DNA from: Synchiropus splendidus
Taxonomy: Eukaryota > Chordata > Actinopteri > Syngnathiformes > Callionymidae
Reading direction: 5' to 3'
DNA: 64,000 nucleotides
Assembly (NCBI RefSeq): GCF_027744825.2
Contig: NC_071349.1
Location: forward strand, 3,534,001-3,598,000
Position 1 is the first letter of the stretch; the number at the start of each line of letters is the position of its first letter. The translations under genes and the position numbers were made by a program. The notes below the pieces were generated by a model that was given only the letters and a program-made list of their open reading frames with translations, was not told the DNA's origin and did no database searches. Below, piece by piece: positions 1 through 15,285 of this stretch.

Positions 1-3000
1 ATTGTCCCATAACTTTCCATGGGAAGCTTCAGAACATGAAATTTTGACCTCCCACTATAGCAGAAAGTGTCTTTCTAGCAGTTGCACATCAAATCTAAGC
101 TGTCTGAAGTGTTTTTCCAAAGTTATCAACATTTTTATGTTTGGCGTTCTGGAACCCACCTTATCTCAACCTGAAAACGCGTTTTACATATTTTGCCATA
201 ACTTTGCAGGGAAGCTTCAGAAAATGAAATGTTCACCTCCCACTATCGCAGAAAGGGTCTTTCTAGTAATTGCACATCAAATCTAAACTGTCTGAAGTGT
301 TTTTCCAAAGTTATCAACATTTTTATGTTTAGCGTTCCGGAATCGACCTTATCTCAGGCTGAAAACGCGTTGTCTGCATTGTGACATAACTTTGCATGGA
401 AGCTTCAGAACATGAAATTTTAACCTCCCACTATAGCAGCATGGGTCTTTCTAGTAGTTGCACATCAAATCTTAGCTGTCTGAAGTGTTTTTCCAAAGCT
501 CTCAACATTTTTATGTTTGGTGTTCCTGAATCGACCTTATCTCAGGCCGAAAACGCGTTTTCTGCATTGTGCCATAACTTTGCAGGGAAGCTTCAGAACA
601 TGAAAATGTCACCTCCCACTATAGCAGAAAGGGTCTTTCTAGTAGATGCACATCAAATCTAAGCTGTCTGAAGTGTTTTTCCTAAATTATCTACATTTTT
701 ATGTTTGGCGTTCCGGAATCGACCTAATCTCAGGCTGAAAACGCGTTTTCTGCATTGTGCCATAACTTTGCAGGGAAGCTTCAGAACATGAAATTTTAAC
801 CTCCCACTATAGCAGAATGGGTCTTTCTAGTAGTTGCACATCAAATCTTAGCTGTCTGAAGTGTTTTTCCAAAGTTCTCAACATTTTTATGTTTGGCGTT
901 CTGAAATCAACCTCATCTCAGGCTGAAAATGCGTTAAACGCATTGTGCCATAACTTTGCAGGGAAGCTTCAGAAAATGAAATTTTAACCTCCCACTATAG
1001 CAGAAAGGGTCTTTCTAGTAGTTGCACATCAAATCTAAGCTGTCGAAAGTGTTTTTCCAAAGTTATCAACATTTTTATGTTTGGCGTTTCGGAATCGACC
1101 TTATCTCCGGCTGAAAACGCGTTTTCTGCATTGTGCCATAACTTTGCAGGGAAGCTTCAGAACATGAAATGTTCGCCTCCCACTGTAGCAGAATGGGTCT
1201 TTCTAGTAGTTGCACATCAAATCTTAGCTGTCTGAAGTGTTTTTCCAAAGTTCTCAACATTTTTATGTTTGGCGTTCTGAAATCAACCTCATCTCAGGCT
1301 GAAAACGCGTTAAACGCATTGTGCCATAACTTTGCAGGGAAGTTTCAGAAAATGAAATTTTAACCTCCCACTATAGCAGAAAGGGTCTTTCTAGTAGTTG
1401 CACATCAAATCTAAGCTGTCTGAAGTGTTTTTCCAAAGTTATCAACATTTTTATGTTTGGCCTTCTGGAACCCACCTTATCTCAGGCTGAAAACGCGTTT
1501 TCAGCATTGTGCCATAACTTTGCAGGGAAGCCTCAGAACATGAAATTTTCACCTCCCACTACAGCAGAAAGGGTCTTTGTAGTAGTTGCAGAGCAAATCT
1601 AAGCTGTCTGAAGTGTTTTTCGAAAGTTATCAACATTTTTACGTTTGGCGTTCCGGAATCGACTTTATCTCAGGATGAAAAATCGTTTTCTGCATTGTCC
1701 CTTAACTTTGCAGGGAAGCTTCAGAACATGAAATTTTCACCTCCCACTATAGCAGAAAGGGTCTTTCTGGTAGTTGCACATCAAATCTAAGCTGTCTGAA
1801 GTGTTTTTCGAAAGTTATCAACATTTTTACGTTTGGCGTTCCGGAATCGACTTTATCTCAGGATGAAAAATCGTTTTCTGCATTGTCCCATAACTTTGCA
1901 GGGAAGCTCCAGAACATGAAATTTTCACCTCCCACTATAGCAGAAAGGGTCTTTCTAGTAGTTGCACATCGAATCTAAGCTGTCTGAAGTGTTTTTCGAA
2001 AGTTATGAACATTTTTATGTTTCGCGTTCCGTAATCGACCTTATCTCAGGATGAAAAACCGTTTTCTGCATTGTCCCATAACTTTCCATGGGAAGCTTCA
2101 GAACATGAAATTTTGACCTCCCACTATAGCAGAAAGTGTCTTTCTAGTAGTTGCACATCAAATCTAAGCTGTCTGAAGTGTTTTTCCAAAGTTATCAACA
2201 TTTTTATGTTTGGCGTTCTGGAACCCACCTTATCTCAACCTGAAAACGCGTTTTACATATTTTGCCATAACTTTGCAGGGAAGCTTCAGAAAATGAAATG
2301 TTCACCTCCCACTATCGCAGAAAGGGTCTTTCTAGTAATTGCACATCAAATCTAAACTGTCTGAAGTGCTTTTCGAAAGTTATCAACATTTTTATGTTTG
2401 GCGTTCCAGAATCGACCTTATCTCAGGCTGAAAACGCGTTCTCTGCATTGTGCCATAACTTTGCATGGAAGCTTTCGAACATGAAATTTTAACGTCCCAC
2501 TATAGCAGAAAGCGTCTTTCTAGTAGTTGCACATCAAATCTAAGCTGTCTGAAGTGTTTTTCGAAAGTTATCAACATTTTTATGTTTGGTGTTCCGGAAC
2601 CCACCTTATCTCAGGCTGAAAACGCGTTTTCGGCATTGTGCCATAACTTTGCAGGGAAGCTTCAGAACATGAAATTTTCACGTCCCACTGTAGCAAAAAG
2701 GGTCTTTCTAGTATTTGAACATCAAATCTAAGCTGTCTGAAGTGTTTTTCGAAAGTTATCAACATTTTTATGTTTGGCGTACTGGAACCCACCTTATCAC
2801 AAGCTGAAAACGCGTTTTCTGCATTGTGCCATAACTTTGCAGGGAAGCTTCAGAACATGAAATTTTCACGTCCCACTATACCAGAAAGGGTCTTTCTAGT
2901 AGTTGCACATCAAATCTAAGCTGTCTGATGTGTTTTTCCAAAGATATTAACATTTTTATGTATGGCGTTCCGGAATCGACCTTATCTCAGGCTGAAAACG

Positions 3001-5471
3001 CGTTTTACGCATTGTGCTATAACTTTGCAGGGAACCTTTAGAACATGAAATTTTCACCTCCTACTATAGCAGAAAGGGTCTTTCTAGGAGTTGCACATCA
3101 AATCAAAGCTGTCTGAAGTGTTTTTCTGAAGTTATCAACATTTTTACGTTTGGCGTTCCGGAATCGACATTATCTCAGGCTGAAAACGCATTTTCTGCAT
3201 TGTGCCATAACTTTGCAAGGAAGCTTCAGAACATGAAATTTTGACCTCCCACTATAGCAGAAAGGGTCTTTCTAGTAGTTGCACATCAAATCTAAGCTGT
3301 CTGAAGTGTTTTTCGAAAGTTATCAACATTTTTACGATTGGCGTTCCGGAACCCACCTTATCTCATGTTGAAAACGCGTTTTCTGCATTGTGTCATAGCT
3401 TCTCAGGGAAAGTTCAGAACATGAAATGTTCACCTCCCACTATAGCAGAAAGGGTCTTTCTAGTAATTGCACATCAAATCTAAGGTGTCTGAAGTGTTTT
3501 TTGAAAGTTATCAACATTTTTATGTGTGGCGTTCCGGAATCTACCTTATCTCAGGATGAAAATGCATTTTTTGCATTGTCCCATAACTTTCCAGTGAAGC
3601 TTCAGAACATGAAATTTTGACCTCCCACTATAGCAGAAAGGTTCTTTCTAATAGCTACACATCAAATCTAAGCTGTCTGAAGTGTTTTTCCAAAGTTATC
3701 AACATTTTTATGTTTGGCGTTCCAGAATCGACCTTATCTCAGGCTGAAAACGCGTTGTCTGCATTGTGCCATAACTTTGCATGGAAGCTTCCGAACATGA
3801 AATTTTAACCTCCCACTATAGCAGAAAGGGTCTTTCTAGTAGTTGCACATCAAATCTAAGCTGTCTGAAGTGTTTTTCCAAAGTTATCAACATTTTTATG
3901 TTTGGCGTTCCGGAACCCACCTTATCTCTGGCTGAAAACGTATTTTCTGCTTTGTACCATAAATTTGCGGGGAATCTTTAGAACATGGAATTTTAACCTC
4001 CCACAACAGCATAAAGGGTCTTTCTTGTAGTTGCACGTCAAATCTAAGCTGTCTGAAGTGGTTTTCCAAAGTTATCAACATTTCTATGTTTGGCGTTCGG
4101 GAACCCACCTTATCTCAGGCTGAAAACGCGTTTTTTGCATTGTGCCATAACTTTGCAGGGAAGCTTCAGAACATGAAATTTTCACCTCCCTCTAAAGCAG
4201 AAAGTGTCTTTCTTATAGTTGCACATCAAATTTAAGCTGTCTGAAGTGTTGTTCCAAAGTTATCAGCATTTTTACGTTTGGCGTTCCGGAACCCAACTTG
4301 TCTCAGGCTGAAAACGTGTTTTCTGCATTGTGCCATAACTTTGTAGGGAAGCTTCAGACCATGAAATGTTCACCTCCCACTATAGCAGAAAGGGTCTTTT
4401 TAGCAGTTGCACATCAAATCTAAGCTGTCTGAAATGTTTTTTCCAAAGTTATCAACATTTTTATGTTTGGCGTTCCGGAACCCACCTTATCTCTGGCTGA
4501 AAACGTATTTTCTGCTTTGTGCCATAACTTTGCTGGGAATCTTTAGAACATGAAATTTTAACCTCCCACAATAGCATAAAGGGTCATTCTTGTAGTTGCA
4601 CGTCAAATCTAAGCTGTCTGAAGTGGTTTTCCAAAGTTATCAACATTTTTATGTTTGGCGTTCGGGAACCCACCTTATCTCAGGCTGAAAACGTGTTTTC
4701 TGCATTGTGCCATAACTTTGTAGGGAAGCTTCAGAACATGAAATGTTCACCTCCCACTATCGCAGAAAGGGTCTTTCTAGTAGTTGCACATCAAATCTAA
4801 GCTGTCTGAAGTGTTTTTCCAAAGTTATCAACATTTTTATGTTTGGCGTTCCGGAACTCACCTTATCTCAGGCTGAAAACGCGTTTTCTGCATTGTTCCT
4901 TAACTTTGCAGAGAAGCTTCAGAACATGAAATTTTCAACTCCCACTATAAGAGACAGGGTCATTCGAGTAGTTGCACATCAAATATAAGTTGTCTGAAGT
5001 ATTTCTCGAAAGCTATCAACATTTTTATGTTTGGCGTTCCGGAAACGACCTTATCTCGGGCTGAAAACGCGTTTTCTGCATTGTGCCATAACTTTGCAGG
5101 GAAGCTTCAGAAGCATCAGAACATGAAATTTTCAGCTCCCACTATGACAAACAGGGTCTTTCTAATAGTTGCACATCAAATCTAATCTGTCTGAAGTGTT
5201 TTTCGAAAGTTATCAACATTTTTCTGCTTGGCGTTCCGGAACCCACCTTGTCTCAGGCTGAAAACGCGTTTTCTGCATTGTGCCGTAACTTTGCAGGGAA
5301 TTTTCTGAACATGAAATTTTCACCTCCCACTATAACAGACAGGGTCTTTCTAGTAGTTGCACATCAAATCTAAGTTGTCTGAAGTGTTTTTCCAAAGTTC
5401 TCAACATTTTTATGTTTGGCGTTCTGGAACCCACCTTATCTCAGGCTGAAAACGCGTTTTCTGCATTGTGC

Positions 5472-6589
5472 CATAACTTTGCAGGAAAGCTGCATAATAT
5501 GAAATTTTCACCTCCCACTATAGCAGATAGGGTCTTTCTAGTAGTTGCACATCAAATCTAAGCTGTCTGAAGTTTTTGTCCAAAGTTATCAACATTTTTA
5601 TGTTTGGCGTTCCGGAATCAACCTTATCTCAGGCTGAAAACGAGTTTTACGCATTGTGCCATAACTTTGCAGCGAAGGTTCAGAACATGAAATTTTCACC
5701 TCCCACTATAGCAGAAAGGGTCTTTCTCGTAGTTGCACATCAAATCTAAGCTGTCCGAAGTGTTTGTCCAAAGTTATCAACATTTTTATGTTTGGCGTTC
5801 CGGAATCAACCTTATCTCAGGCTGAAAACGCGTTTTCTGCATTGTGCCATAACTTTGCAGGGAAGATTCAGAACATGACATTTTCACCTCCCACTATAGC
5901 ATAAAGGGTCTCTCTAGTAGTTGGACATCTAAGCTGTCTGAAGTGTCTTTCGGTAGTTATCAACATTTTTATATTTGGCGTTCCGGAATCGACCTTATGT
6001 GAGGTTGAAAACGCGTTTTCTGCATTGTGCCATAACTTTGCAGGAAAGCTGCATAATATGAAATTTTCACCTCCCACTATAGCAGATAGGGTCTTTCTAG
6101 TAGTTGCACATCAAATCTAAGCTGTCTGAAGTTTTTGTCCAAAGTTATCAACATTTTTATGTTTGGCGTTCCGGAATCAACCTTATCTCAGGCTGAAAAC
6201 GAGTTTTACGCATTGTGCCATAACTTTGCAGCGAAGGTTCAGAACATGAAATTTTCACCTCCCACTATAGCAGAAAGGGTCTTTCTCGTAGTTGCACATC
6301 AAATCTAAGCTGTCTGAAGTGTTTGTCCAAAGTTATCAACATTTTTATGTTTGGCGTTCCGGAATCAACCTTATCTCAGGCTGAAAACGCGTTTTCTGCA
6401 TTGTGCCATAACTTTGCAGGGAAGATACAGAACATGACATTTTCACCTCCCACTATAGCATAAAGGGTCTCTCTAGTAGTTGGACATCTAAGCTGTCTGA
6501 AGTGTTTTTCGGTAGTTATCAACATTTTTATATTTGGCGTTCCGGAATCGACCTTATGTGAGGTTGAAAACGCGTTTTCTGCATTGTGC
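5472..6589. repeat. Tandem duplication of a 559-bp three-monomer block
   Basis: The block beginning CATAACTTTGCAGGAAAGCT at 5472 recurs at 6031 and is nearly identical throughout. 559 bp is three monomers (564) minus 5 bp. The missing bases are in a variant where TTGCACATCAAATC is shortened to TTGGACATC (about 5920 and 6481). A related, non-tandem copy lies near 10.54-10.92 kb. Confidence 0.8.
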
Positions 6590-9500
6590 CATAACTTTGC
6601 AGGGAAGCTTCAGAACAAAAAAATTTCACCTCCCACTATAGCAGAAAGGGTCTTTCTAGTAGTTGCACATCAAATCTAAGCTGTCTGAAGTGTTTTTCCA
6701 AAGTTATCAACATTTTTATGTTTAGCGTTCCGGAATCGACCTTATCTAAGGCTGAAAACGCGTTTTTACGCATTGTGCCATAACTTTGCAGGGAAGCTTC
6801 AGAACATGAAATTTTAACCTCCCACTATAGCAGAAAGGGTCTTTCTAGTAGTTGCACATCAAATCTAAGCTGTCTGAAGTGTTTTTCGAAAGTTATCAAC
6901 ATTTTTATGTGTGGCGTTCCGGAATCTACCTTATCTCAGGATGAAAATGCATTTTCTGCATTGTGCCATAACTTTGCGTGGAAGCTTCCGAACATGAAAT
7001 TTTAACTTCCCACTATAGCAGAAAGGGACTTTCTAGTAGTTGGACATCAAATCTAAGCTGTCTGAAGTGTTTTTCCAAAGTTATCAACATTTTTATGTTT
7101 GGCGTTCCGGAATCGACCTAATCTCAGTCTGAAAACGCGTTTTACACATTGTGCCATAACTTTGCAGGGAACCATTAGAAAATGAAATTTTCACCTCCCA
7201 CTATAGCAGAAAGGGTCTTTCTAGTAGTTGCACATCAAATCTAAGCTGTCTGAAGTGTTGTTCCAAAGTCATCAACAATTTTACGTTTGGCGTTTCGGAA
7301 CCCACCTTATGTCAGGCTGAAAACGCGTTTTCTGAATTGTGCCATAACTTCTCAGGGAAGCTTCAGAACATGAAATGTTCACCTCCCACTATAGCAGAAA
7401 GGGTCTTTCTAGTAGTTGCACATCAAATCTAAGCTGTCTGAAGTGTTTTTCCAAAGTTATCAACATGTTTATGTTCAGCGTTCCGGAATCGACCTTATCT
7501 CAGGCTGAAAACGCGTTTTACGTATTGTGCCATAACTTTGCAGGGAAGCTTCAGAACATGAAATGTTCACCTCCCACTTTCGCAGAAAGGGTCTTTCTAG
7601 CAGTTGCACATCAAATCTAAGCTGTCTGAAGTGTTGTTCCAAAGTTATCAGCATCTTTACGTTTGGCGTTCCGGAACCCAACTTGTCTCAGGCTGAAAAC
7701 GCGTTTTCTGAATTGTGCCATAACTTCTCAGGGAAGCTTCAGAACATGAAATGTTCACCTCCCACTATAGCAGAAAGGGTCTTTCTAGTAGTTGCACATC
7801 AAATCTAAGCTGTCTGAAGTGTTTTTCCAAAGTTATCAACATGTTTATGTTCAGCGTTCCGGAATCGACCTTATCTCAGTCTGAAAACGCGTTTTACGCA
7901 TTGTGCCATAACTTTGCAGGGAAGCTTCAGAACATGAAATGTTCACCTCCCACTATCGCAGAAAGGGTCTTTCTAGTAGTTGCACATCAAATCAAAGCTG
8001 TCTGAAGTGTTTTTCCAAAGTTATCAACATTTTTATGTTTGGCGTTCCGGAATCGACCTAATCTCAGTCTGAAAACGCCTTTTACACATTGTGCCATAAC
8101 TTTGCAGGGAACCATTGGAACATGAAATGTTCACCTCCCACTATAGCAGAAAGGGTCTTTCTGGTAGTTGCACATCAAATCTAAGCTGTCTGAAGTGTTT
8201 TTCCAAAGTTATCAACATTTTTATGTTTGGCGTTCCGGAATCGACCTTGTCTCATGCTGAAAACGCATTTTCTGCATTGTGCCATAACTTTGCAAGGAAG
8301 CTTTGGAACATGAAATTTTCACCTCCCACTATAGCAGAAAGGGTCTTTCTAGCAGTTGCACATCAAATCTAAGCTGTCTGAAATGTTTTTTCCAAAGTTA
8401 TGAACATTTTTATGTTTGGCGTTCGGGAACCCACCTTATCTCAGGCTGAAAACGCGTTTTTTGCATTGTGCCATAACTTTGCAGGGAAGCTTCAAAACAT
8501 GAAATTTTCACCTTCCTCTAAAGCAGAAAGGGTCTTTCTAGTAGTTGCACATCAAATCTAAGCTGTCTGAAGTGTTGTTCCAAAGTTATCAGCATTTTTA
8601 CGTTTGGTGTTCCGGAACCCACCTTATCTCAGGCTGAAAACGTGTTTTCTGCATTGTGCCATAACTTTGTAGGGAAGCTTCAGAACATGAAATGTTCACC
8701 TCCCACTATAGCAGAAAGGGTCTTTCTGGTAGTTGCACATCAAATCAAAGCTGTCTGAAGTGTTTTTCCAAAGTTATCAACATTTTTACGTTTGGCGCTC
8801 TGGAACCCACATTACCTCAGGCTGGAAACGCTTTTTCTGCATTGTGCCATAACTTTGCAGGGAAGCTTCAGAACATGAAATTTTCAACTCCCACTATGAC
8901 AAACAGGGTCTTTCCAATAGTTGCACATCAAATCTAATCTGTCTGATGTGTTTTTCGAAAGCTATCAACATTTTTTAGGTTGGTGTTCCGGAAACGACCT
9001 TATCTCGGGCTGAAAACGCGTTTTCTGCATTGTGCCATAACTTTGCAGGGAAGCTTCAGAACATGAAATTTTCAACTCCCACTACAACAGACAGGGTCTT
9101 TGTAGTAGTTGCACATCAAATCTAAGCTGTCTGAAGTGTTTTTCCAAAGTTATCAACATTTTTATGTTTGGCGTTCCGGAACCCACCTTATCTCTGGCTG
9201 AAAACGCATTTTCTGCTTTGCGCCATAACTTTACTGGGAATCTTTAGAACATGAAATTTTAACCTCCCACAATAGCATCAAGGGTCTTTAATGTAGTTGC
9301 ACATCAAATCTAAGCTGTCTGAAATGTTTTTTTCCAAAGTTATCAATATTTTTATGTTTGGCGTTCCGGAACCCTCCTTATCTCAGGCTGAAAAAGCGTT
9401 TTCTGCATTGTGCCATAACTTTGCAGGGAAGCTTCAGAACATGAAATTTTAACCTCCCACTGTAGCAGAAAGGTGCTTTCTAGTAGTTGCACATCAAATC

Positions 9501-12500
9501 TGAGCTGTCTGAAGTGTTTTTCCAAAGTTATAAACATTTTTATGTTTGGCGTTCCGGAACCCACCTTATCTCAGGCTGAAAACGCGGTTTCTGCATTGTT
9601 CCTTAACTTTGCAGGGAAGCTTCAGAACATGAAATTGTCAACTCCCACTATAGCAGAAAGAGTCTTTTTAGTAGTTACACATCAAATCTAAGCTGTCTGA
9701 AGTGTTTTTCCAAAGTTATCAACATTTTTAAGTTTGGCGTTCCGGAACCCACCTTATCGCAAGCTGAAAACGCGTTTTCTGCATTGTTCCTCAACTTTGC
9801 AGGGAAGCATCAGAGCATGAAATTTTCAGCTCCCACTATGACAAACAGGGTCTTTCTAACAGTTGCACATCAAATCTAATCTGTCTGAAGTGTTTTTTGA
9901 AAGTTATCAACATTTTTCTGATTGGCGTTCCGGAACCCACCTTGTCTCAGGCTGAAAACGCGTTTTCTGCATTGTGCCATAACTTTGACGGAAAGCTTCA
10001 GAACATGAAAGTTTCACCTCCCACTATAGCAGAAAGAGTCTTTTTAGTAGTTACACATCAAATCTAAGCTGTCTGAAATGTTTTTTTCCAAATTATCAAC
10101 ATTTTTATGTTTGGCGTTCCGGAACCCTCCTTATCTCAGCCTGAAAACGTGTTTTCTGCATTGTGCCATAACTTTGCAGGGAAGCTTCAGAACATGAATT
10201 TTGAACCTCCCACTGTAGCAGAAAGGGTCTTTCTAGTAGTTGCACATCAAATCTAAGCTGTCTGAAGTGTTTGTCCAAAGTTATCAACATTTTTATGTTT
10301 GGCGTTCCGGAATCAACCTTATCTCAGGCTGAAAACGCATTTTACTCATTGTGCCATAACTTTGCAGGAAAGCTTCAGAACATGAAATTTTCACCTCCCA
10401 CTATAGCAGAAACGGTCTTTCTAGTAGTTGCACATCAAATCTAAGCTGTCTGAAGTGTTTTTCCAAAGTTATCAACATTTTTATGTTTGCCGTTCTGAAA
10501 TCAACCTCATCTCAGGCTGAAAACGAGTTATACGCATTGTGCCAAAACTTTGCAGCGAAGGTTCAGAACATGAAATTTTCACCTCCCACTATAGCAGAAA
10601 GGGTCTTTCTCGTAGTTGCACATCAAATCTAAGCTGTCTGAAGTGTTTGTCCAAAGTTATCAACGTTTTTATGTTTGGCGTTCCGGAATCAACCTTATCT
10701 CAGGCTGAAAACGCGTTTTCTGCATTGTGCCATAACTTTGCAGGGAAGCTTCAGAACATGACATTTTCACCTCCCACTATAGCATAAAGGGTCTCTCTAG
10801 TAGTTGCACATCAAATCTAAGCTGTCTGAAGTGTTTTTCGGAAGTTATCAACATTTTTATATTTGGCGTTCCGGAATTGACCTTATGTGAGGCTGAAAAC
10901 GCGTTTTCTGCATTGTGCCATAACTTTGCAGGGAAGCTTCAGAACAAATAAATTTCACCTCCCACTATAGCAGAAAGGGTCTTTCTAGTAGTTGCACATC
11001 AAATCTAAGCTGTCTGAAGTGTTTTTCCAAAGTTATCAACATTTTTATGTTTGGCATTCTGGAATTGACCTTATGTGTGGCTGAAAACGCGTTTTCTGCA
11101 TTGTGACATAACTTTGCAGGGCAGCTTCAGAACATGAAATTTTCACCTCCCACTATAGCAGAAACGGTCTTTCTAGTACTTGTACATCAAATCTAAGCTG
11201 TCTGAAGTGTTTTTCCGAAGTAATGAACATTTTTATGTTTGGCGTTCCGGAATTGACCTTATGTGAGGCTGAAAACGCGTTTTCTGCATTGTGACATAAC
11301 TCTGCAGGGACGTTTCAGAACATGAAATTTTAACCTCCCACGATAGCAGAAAGGGTCTTTCTAGTAGTTGCACATCAAATCGAAGCTGTTTGAATTGTTT
11401 TTCCAAAGTTATCAACACTTTTATGTTTGGTTTTCCGGAATCACCCTAATCTCAGCCTGAAAACGCGTTTTACGCATTGTGACATAACTTTGCAGGGCAG
11501 CTTCAGAACATGAAATGTTCACCTCCCATTATAGCAGAAAGGGTCTTTCTAGTAGTTGCACATCAAATCTAAGCTGTATGAAGTGTTTTTCCAAAGTTAT
11601 CAACATTTTTATGTTTGGCGTATCAGAATTGACCTTATGTGTGTCTGAAAACGCGTTTTCTGCATTGTGACATAACTTTGCAGGGAAGCTTCAGAACATG
11701 AAATTTTCACCTGCCGCTATAGTAGAAAGGGTCTTTCTAGTAGTTGCACATCAAATCTAAGCTGTCTGAAGTGTTTTTCCAAAGTTATCAACATTTTTAT
11801 GTTTGGCGTTCGGGAATCGACCTTATCTCAGGCTGAAAATGCGTTTTCTGCATTGTGCCATAACTTTGCCAAGACGCTTCAGAACATGAAATTTTCACCT
11901 CCCACTGTAGCAGAAAGGTTCTTACTAGTAGTTGCACATCAAATCTAAGCTGTCTGAAGTGTTTTCCCAAAGTTATCAACATTTTTATGTTTGGCGTTCC
12001 GTAACCCACCTTATCTCTGGCTGAAAACGCCTTTTCTGCATTGTGCCATTACTTTGCAGGGAAGCTTGAGAACATGGAATGTTCACCTCCCACTATAGCA
12101 GAAATGGTCTTTCTAGTAGTTGCACATCAATTCTATGCAGTCTGAAGTGTTTTTCCAAAGTTATCAACATTTTTATGTTTGGCGTTCCGTAACCCACCTT
12201 ATCTGAGGCTGAAAACGCCTTTTCTGCATTGTGCCATTACTTTGCAGGGAAGCTTGAGAACATGGAATGTTCACCTCCCACTATAGCAGAAAGGGTCTTT
12301 CTGGTAGTTGCACATCAAATCAAAGCTGTCTGAAGTGTTTTTCCAAAGTTATCAACATTTTTATTTTTGGCGTTCTGGAACCCACCTTATCTCAGGCTGA
12401 AAACGCGTTTTCTGCAATGTGCCATAACTTTGCAGGGAAGCTTCAGAACATAAAATTTTCAACTCCCACTATAGCAGAAAGGCTTTTTCCAGTAGTTGCA

Positions 12501-15000
12501 CATCAAATCTAAGCTGTCTGAAGTGTTTTTCCAAAGTTATCAACATTTTTATGTTTGGCTTTCCGGAATCCACCTTATCTCAGGCTGTAAAAGCGTTTTC
12601 TGCATTGTGCCATAACTTTGCAGGGAAGCTTCAGAACATGACATTTAAACATCCCACTATAGCAGAAAGGGTCTTTCTAGTAGTTGCACATCAAATATAA
12701 GCTGTTTGTAGTGTTTTTCGAAAGTTATCAACATTTTTATATTTGGCGTTCCTGAATCGACCTTATCTCAGGCTGAAAACACGTTTTCTGCATTGTGCCA
12801 TAACTTTGCAGGGAAGCTTCAGAACATGAAATTTTCAACTCCCACTACAGCAGAAAGGGTCTTTCTAGTAGTTGCACATCAAATATAAGCTGTCTGAAGT
12901 TTTTTTCCAAAGTTATCAACATTTTTACGTTTGGCGTTCTGGAACCCACCTTATCTCAGGCTGAAAACGCGTTTTCTGCATTGTGCCATAACTTTGCAGG
13001 AAAGCTTCAGAACATGAAATTTTCACATCCCACTATAGCAGAAAGGGTCTTTCTAGTAGTTGCACATCAAATCTAAGTTGTATGAAGTGTTTTTCCAAAG
13101 TTATCAACATTTCTATGTTTGGCGTTCTGAAATCAACCTCATCTCAGGCTGAAAACGCGTTTTCTGCATTGTGTCATAACTTTGCAGCGAAGCTTCAGAA
13201 CATGAAATTTTCACCTCCCACAATAGCAGAAAGGGTCTTTCTAGTAGTTGCACATCAAATCTAAGCTGTCTGAAGTGTTTTTCCAAAGTTATCAACATTC
13301 TTATGTTTGGCGTTCCGGAATCAACCTAATCTCAGGCTGAAAACGCGTTTTACGCATTGTGGCATAACTTGCAGGGAAGCTTCAGAACATGAAATTTTCA
13401 CCTCCCACTGTAGCAGAAAGGGTCTTTCTAGTAGTTGTACATCAAATCAAAGCTGTCTGAAGTGTTTTTCCAAAGTTATCAACATTTTTATGTTTGGCGT
13501 TCTGGAACCCACCTTATCTCAGGCTGAAAACGCGTTTTATGCATTGTGCCATAACTTTGCAGGGAAGCTTCAGAACATGAAATTTTCAGCTCCCACTATA
13601 GCAGAAAGGGTCTTTCTCGTAGTTGCACATCAAATCTAAGCTGTCTGAAGTGTTTTTCCAAAGTTATCAATATTTTTATGTTTGGCGTTCCTGAATCGAC
13701 CTTATCTCAGGCTGAAAACATGTTTTCTGCATTGTGCCATAACTTTGCAGGGAAGCTTCAGAAAATGAACTTTTCACCTCCTACTATAGCAGAAAGGGTC
13801 TTCCTAGTAGTTGCACATCAAATCTAAGCTGTCTAAAGTGTTGTTTCAAAGTCATCATCATTTTTACGCTTGGCGTACCGGAACCCACCTTATCTCAGGC
13901 TGAAAACGCGTTTTCTGCATTGTGCCATAACTTCTCAGGGAAGCTTCAGAACATGAAATTTTGACCTCCCACTATAGCAGAAAGGGTCTTTCTAGTAGTT
14001 GCACATCAAATCTAAGCTGTCTGAAGTGTTTTTCGAAAGTTATCATCATTTTTATGTTTGGCGATCCGGAACCCACCTTATCTCAAGCTGAAAACGCATT
14101 TTCTGCATTATGCCATAACTTTGCAGGGAAGCTTCGGAACATGAAATGTTCACCTCCCACTATAGCAGAAAGGGTCTTTCTAGTAGTTGCACATCAAATC
14201 TTAGCTGTCTGAAGTGTTGTTCCAAAGTTATCAACATTTTTATGTTTGGCGTTCCGGAACCCACCTTATCTCACGCTGAAAACGTGTTTTCTGCATTGTG
14301 CCATAACTTTGCAGGGAAGCTTCAGAACATGAAATTTTAACCTCCCACAATAGCAGAAAGGGTCCTTCTAGTAGTTGCACATCAAATCTAAGCTGTCTGA
14401 AGTGTTTTTCCAAAGTTATCAACATTTTTATGTTTGGCGTTCCGGAATCTACCTTATCTCAGGCTGAAAACGCTTTTTACGCTTTGCGCCATAACTTTGC
14501 AGGGAAGCTTCAGAAAATGAAATTTTCACCTCCCACTATAGCAGAAAAGGGATTTTCTCGTAGTTGCATATCAAATCTCAGCTTTCTGAAGTGTTTTTCC
14601 AAAGTTATCAACATTTCTATGTTTGGCGTTCCGGAATCAACCTTATCTCAGGCTGAAAACGCATTTTCTGCATTGTGCCATAACTTTGCAGGGAAGCTTC
14701 AGAACACGAAATTTTCACCTCCCACTATAGCAGAAAGGATCTTTCTAGTAGTTACACATCAAATCTAAGCTGTCTGAAGTGTTTTTCGAAAGTTATCAAC
14801 ATTTTTATGTTTGGCGTTCCGGAACCCACCTTATCTCAGGCTGAAAACGCGTTTTCTGCATTGTGCCAAAACTTTGTAGGTAAGCTCCAGAACATGAAAT
14901 GTTCACCTCCCACTATAGCAGAAAGGGTCTTTCTAGTAGTTGCACATCAAATCTAAGCTGTCTGAAGTGTTTTTCCAAAGTTATCAACATTTTTATGTTT

Positions 15001-15060
15001 GGCGTTCCGGAATGGACCTTATCTCAGGCTGAAAACGTTCACCTCCCACTATAGCTGAAA
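15001..15060. repeat. Truncated monomer with internal deletion of about 52 bp
   Basis: GCTGAAAACG is joined at about 15037/15038 to TTCACCTCCCAC, skipping the part of the monomer that normally holds GCATTGTGCC, ATAACTTTG and the AAGCTT site. This unit has lost one arm of the monomer dyad and its HindIII site. I saw no second copy of the junction. Confidence 0.75.
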
Positions 15061-15285
15061 GGGTTTTTCTAATAGTTGCACATCAAATCCAAGCTGTTTG
15101 AAGTGTTTTTCGAAAGTTATCAACATTTTTATGGTTGGCGTTCCGGAATCGACCTTATCTCAGGCTGAAAACGCGATTTACGCATTCTGCCATAACTTTG
15201 CAGGGAATCTTCAGAACACGAAATTTTCATATCCCACTATAGCAGAAAGGGTCTTTCTAGTAGTTGCACATCAAATCTAAGCTGT

